Positions 59,810 through 64,000 of a stretch of 64,000 bases of DNA are shown in pieces. Position 1 is the stretch's first letter; each line of letters begins with the position of its first letter. The notes under the pieces were generated by a model. The model had not been told where the DNA came from. It searched no databases and worked only from the letters and a program-made list of their open reading frames with translations. Source of the DNA: Euborellia annulipes (Eukaryota > Arthropoda > Insecta > Dermaptera > Anisolabididae). Location of the stretch: positions 1 to 64,000 of the forward strand of contig JAKCPI010001932.1 in the NCBI GenBank assembly GCA_023213315.1, written 5' to 3'. The position numbers and the translations under genes were made by a program.

Positions 59810-61806
59810 ATGAAACGAGGCAGACGGAAACGTAAAATTAAAAAAAGTAAAACTACAAAACCTGCAGTGAATAAATCTAAAAATGAAGAAATAATTGAAG
59901 AAAATAGTGAAATTTTAAATCAAGATGAAAAAATTGATAAATCAGAAGAAGATATTATTTATAATGAAAGCGATGAAGATAAAAAATCCATTACTTCATT
60001 GGATTTTGAAACAAATTTTTCCGATTTTGAAACAAATGAACCTAGTCCAAAAAAAAAAAAAAAGAATCTGGAGATCCGTTGGAATTATCCGATGATATTG
60101 TAAATGTTTCATGTGATGATCGAAATCTCTCATCCCCTGAACCATTCGAACCCACAGGCATTCCAGGAGATCCATTTTCTGATCCGTTGAATTTTGGAGC
60201 TCATTCTTCAAAACATGTCGACATAGATGGAATTAAAAAGAATAAACACGTTATTGAAAACCCATTAGCTGACCCCTTAAATGTAGGACCTCCTATTCTA
60301 AAACCACATGTCTTGCTGAACCCATTAGCTGACCCCTTAAATGTAGAACCTCCTATACTAAAAACACATCCCTTGCTAAATCCATTAGCTGACCCTTTAG
60401 AGCCTCATTCTTCAAATCTTATTCCAAAACCGATGCTGAACCCTTTGTCTGATCCCTTAAATGTTGGACCTCATATTCCAAAATCAGACTCTTTGCTGAA
60501 TCCATTATCTGACCCCTTGAATGTAGAACCTCATTCTTCAAATCTTATTCCAAAACCGTTGTTGAATCCATTATCTGACCCGCTAAATGTTGAACCTCCT
60601 ATACTAAAAACACATCCCTTGTTGAACCCATTAGCTGACCCTTTAGAACCTCATTCTTCAAACCTTATTCCAAAACCGTTGCTGAACCCATTATCTGACC
60701 CCTTAAATGTAGAACCTCATATTCCAAAATCAGATCCTTTGCTTTTTAGAATAACGAATCCTCAAACAATTTTAAATCCTCTTGCCCTCGCTAATGAATG
60801 TCCACCAACGGATTTTTTAATACCAAAAGATACACTAAATCAAGAAATAGTCCATATAAAAGATGAAAAAGATTTGGAGAAAACCCGAAATAATTCTCAG
60901 ATTTTTAGTGTTGAAGAATTTGATCCTGATTTGGAAGTTCAAAAACTTTTCTCTGCGTCTAGACAAAAAAGAAAAAAAGGCGATGCAAAAGTAAAAGAAG
61001 AAAAAGAAAGTGAAAGTGATAATGTAGAAACATTTCTAGGAATAGACAAGCAAAAGTTACAGATGTGTTATTTTTTAAGTTCTCAATTCGATATGATCGT
61101 CGAACATATTTATTTTTGTTTAAAAAAAATTATCTCTAATGAAAGTTTTAAAATTTTATACACTGATTTTAATTTTAAAGATGAGAATTGTGCTCAAAAT
61201 TTTTTTTCTGAAATTATTCAAGATTTAGCAAGAGAATTAAAAAGTTTTATCTTTTGGCCAAAACGTAAATATATTATGCGGAATTTACCGCGTCAGTTTC
61301 GTGGTAAATATAAAAATGTGATTTCAATATTAATTTGTCTCGAATTAGAAATCGACCAAACTTATAATGAACTAACTTGGAGCGAAAAATACAAATGCCA
61401 TACGATAAAATACTTTATCTCGATGACCCCCGATGGCTTTATCAATTTCTTAACTTTAGGCTATGGGGGGAAAACGACTTTAAGGGACATCATCTCTGAC
61501 TGTGGCTATTTAGATTGTCTTCAAAAAGAAGATAATATTATCCTTGGCTGTGGAATGGACCATTCAGAGATCGCAGATCTTTTTGAGGAAACCAGTTGTC
61601 AACTTTTACAAGGACAATTTATGAGTGATGAAATATTTGCACCAAATTTCAATTTTGACCAACATGTTACACAATTGACTGAAAAGTTTAAACATTTTAA
61701 ATATATAGGAACACCTCACATCACTGGAGATCATGTTTTCTTAACTGATTTTGTCATTCAAGTTGTTTGTGGACTAAATAATATTGGATGGTTCTCCGAA
61801 AACTAA
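59810..61806 (+). CDS. Transposase-derived protein, dead Harbinger DDE_Tnp_4 domain
   Basis: Coding sequence starts at the ATG just after an acceptor (ttttttcag, 59799-59807) and runs to 61806, about 665 residues if a one-base discrepancy in an A15 run (60049-60063) is bridged. A basic/acidic N-terminus is followed by about eight repeats of roughly 20 residues (consensus NPL(A/S)DPLNVEPPILKTHPLL, 60240-60745), then VEEFDPDLEVQKLF. The C-terminal about 260 residues align by eye with the HTH_Tnp_4 and DDE_Tnp_4 domains of PIF/Harbinger transposases: ELKSFIFWPKRKYI, FISMTPDGFINFL, GYGGKTTLRDI, VVCGLNNI. The three catalytic positions appear substituted: LICLELE where IIDCTE is usual, LGCGM for ADRGF, and HVTQLTEKFK for HVERAIGRIK. 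There are no transposon ends and no in-frame stop over 1.7 kb, so a retained host function is likely, unknown. Confidence 0.8.
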
Positions 61807-62765
61807 ATTTAAAGAACTTTTAAAATGTAAATACCTACTTGTTTCTGTTTGTTTATTTTTTGTTGTCAAATTTCTCTGAAATTTGCGCCCCACATTTTGT
61901 TCATCACTGGCACGTCGACTTAAAACGGCTTTGCTTGCTCAATTATTCACATCACATTAATACATGTATATTGTTGGTGTATTTAAAAATAAATGGAGCC
62001 ATCTGCATTTGGAAATTATAGATCTATAATATTACAGGCTGTCTCTTTTTACTTATTATTATTTGACTTCGTTCCTTCTCTGATATATTTAATATTAAAA
62101 GTTGATATATTTTTGGAGGCATCTACTAGACCAGTGCTTCCTAAGGCAGCTACACACGTAACTGCAAACTTGGCAAGCATGAACGTTCAATCTTTTTGTG
62201 CAAGCAAACTGTAGCGTCTGTAGGAGAATTTTGCTCATGCATTTTAATTGTGCAAGCCGCTTGATGCTCGATTGAATTTTAATCATGCACAAGCATATTT
62301 GCGCAAGCAAAACTCTCCGCCATTTTAGAAACTTATTGACATTTGATATTTATTTAATATAAATATTAATTCATTTAAAATTTCAATTTAAATATTAATA
62401 TTTATTGTGTCTTTGTTTATTTATTTCTTGTTTTCTTCTAATAAATAATCTTCAAGTTTGACATTTTTAGGTTAATTTTCGGCATAAGCTATTTCTTGCA
62501 CAAGCATGCTTGTGCCGAAGGGAATTTGTGCATGCTGGTACAAAAAGATTGTACATGCACAGTGACGTAGCGAGCTTAATTCGCGCTCGGGGCACAATAC
62601 CCCTTTTAGCCCCCCCCCCCATTCGAAAACCATATAATATTATATGTAAAATATACAAAATTATTATATTACACTGGCTCTAAATTTAAAATATATTTTC
62701 CAGAAATCAATTATAATAAAAATAAAATTATCCAACAATTTTTACTTTCTCTTACTTATATATGT
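61807..62765. repeat. Intergenic repeats after the Harbinger-derived gene
   Basis: A region with gcaagc/gcttgc-type inverted words (62150-62560; caatctttttgtgcaagc and its partner gtacaaaaagattg) suggests a decayed palindromic element. The word cagtgacgtagcgag followed by a C-tract (62560-62625) looks like one end of another hAT MITE. No gene. Confidence 0.5.
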
Positions 62766-62769
62766 AATA

Positions 62770-63700
62770 TATATATATAGAGAAATATTGGATTCATGTC
62801 AAAAATTCGATGTTGAGATTTTGATGGATCTTCACGTTTTGAGGTCCCCTGAATCCAAAAAAGTGGTTTTCGCGACATGGTCTGTCTGGGTGGGTGTGTG
62901 TGTGTGTGTGTTCAATTTTAAGCATGAAGGAATTGAGCTATGAGGCTCAAATTTTATTTTTAAGTTAAACACCCCCCGGGACCGGAAAAATAAGCTTTTA
63001 ATCAAAATCGGCCAAAGAGTACTAGTACTTTACTGATGTACTTTTTCAGTTTTTTTCGATTTTCTCAAAATTTGCTCCAAGGATTTTTTTTTAAATTCAA
63101 AAATCAATTATTTTTTAGATGCTCTTTAAAATGTATATTCTCATTTTGTCATTGAAATCTTCTGAAGACCACTTTACTCTTGTATTTCATAGGGAAGATG
63201 GAGAAATGGTTGCCATAGTAACAAAATATAAATATTTTCCCATACTTATAAATTTTACAGGCCCTCGGGGCGTGGTGTAGAGGTTAGCGTGCTAACCTCG
63301 TATACCAAACGTCGTGGGTTCGGACCCCAGGCAGTCCGATGATTTTATTTAAGTCAATTGGATACCAGATGGCTTAAATAAGAATGCCTGGACCCCATAT
63401 ATGTATATTTATTCAATAACGGTTATCGTAAATGTCTTATATGGCCTGAGTTGCCGAAAAGACTGTATGAATGCTTGTGTGATTGTGAGTGTGAATGAGA
63501 AAAAAAGTGTGAATGTTTAAAAAAAAAAAAAATTTACATCTGAATTCATATGTTCCGTACTGTCGGGAACTAAATATATGTTCGACACAAAAAATCTGGT
63601 GTGACAAGCACAGAACACAACTTTCGATTACCGAAGGTAAGAGAAAGTTGTGTGCTGTGCGCCAGTCACACCAGATTTTTTGTTTTGCGATCTATTTGGC
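62770..63700 (+). repeat. R1/R2 repeat split by a SINE
   Basis: R1 (62780-63259) and R2 (63532-63685) match 17960-18610 closely. At 18455 they are contiguous; here a SINE is inserted between them. Confidence 0.88.
63260..63531 (+). mobile_element. Full-length tRNA-derived SINE S1 with empty site
   Basis: Head ggggcgtggtgtagaggtta, B-box gggttcggacccc, body and A-tail. It is flanked by aaattttaca and aaatttaca; the paralogous locus at about 18445-18460 lacks it, defining both ends and proving retroposition. Confidence 0.92.
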
Positions 63701-63702
63701 CA

Positions 63703-64000
63703 GAGGCGTACCGAGGCAGTTGGGGGCCTGGGACGGCACTAGAAGAGGGGGGGCCTAATATTGAATTTTTTTTTTGGGGGGTGCTCATTTTTAAATATCC
63801 TCCTCCATACACAAAAATATTTTTAAAATATCGTACATCCCTGAACCCCAAGGGCTCCGGGGCCTCTCAAAGAGAAATTTTCTTTTTTTTTATCTAAATT
63901 TTTCCGTTTTTACTTGAGGCCTGAGGGCCCCGGGGCCTCTCAAAGAGAAATTTTCATTAAATTTTGCTTTTTTTATCTAAATTTTTCCGTTTTTACTTGA
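63703..64000 (+). mobile_element. hAT element with 82-bp units, cut by window end
   Basis: Starts cagaggcgtaccgaggcagt like the element at 3672 and reaches its tandem units (ctgagggccccggggcctct) before the window ends. Confidence 0.88.

Overview
The window is eukaryotic nuclear DNA from an animal. Genes are split by GT-AG introns, the sequence is AT-rich, there is a Pol III tRNA gene, and the host genes (CDC20, PTCD2, mitochondrial isoleucyl-tRNA synthetase, CMP-sialic acid synthetase, MADF and SWIM-YqaJ proteins) fit an arthropod. The dense mix of hAT, P, PIF/Harbinger, Ty3/gypsy, LINE and tRNA-derived SINE sequences suggests a repeat-rich arthropod, perhaps a crustacean; the species cannot be fixed from the sequence.

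Layout. 1-2.1 kb is AT-rich DNA with a possible solo LTR. 2.16-15.3 kb and 22.5-28.6 kb are two direct copies of one segmental duplication. Each carries a minus-strand PTCD2 (mitochondrial pentatricopeptide protein) gene and each has its own later insertions: copy A has a hAT element with an 82-bp tandem array, an intact Ty3/gypsy element with apparently identical LTRs, and the longer form of one intron; copy B has a LINE fragment. Between them lies the 5' half of a minus-strand IARS2-like gene (16.1-20.3 kb), cut off at a palindromic repeat, and a zone of nested MITEs (20.5-23.3 kb) that includes a 1.3-kb near-perfect palindrome with tRNA-like ends.

30.5-34.3 kb holds a four-exon gene for a small secreted cysteine-containing protein of unknown function. 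A tRNA-Pro(CGG) gene follows at 34.6 kb, a complete seven-exon CDC20/fizzy gene at 35.2-41.6 kb (with a LINE relic and a SINE in its introns), and a CMP-sialic acid synthetase gene at 44.4-46.4 kb.

47-62 kb is rich in transposon-derived coding capacity: a minus-strand MADF/BESS-like gene (47.1-49.2 kb); a P-element-like transposon (50.2-51.7 kb) with 8-bp target duplication, CATGAT termini and a THAP-only gene that lacks the catalytic core; a SWIM plus YqaJ-nuclease gene (52.3-55.2 kb); and a gene at 59.8-61.8 kb whose C-terminal half is a Harbinger-type (DDE_Tnp_4) transposase domain that appears to have lost all three catalytic acids, fused to a proline-rich repeat region. The last 1.2 kb contains more members of the same repeat families.

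The best candidates for new biology are the KP-like P element, the catalytically dead Harbinger-derived gene, and the PTCD2 pair whose exons differ far more than their adjacent introns.
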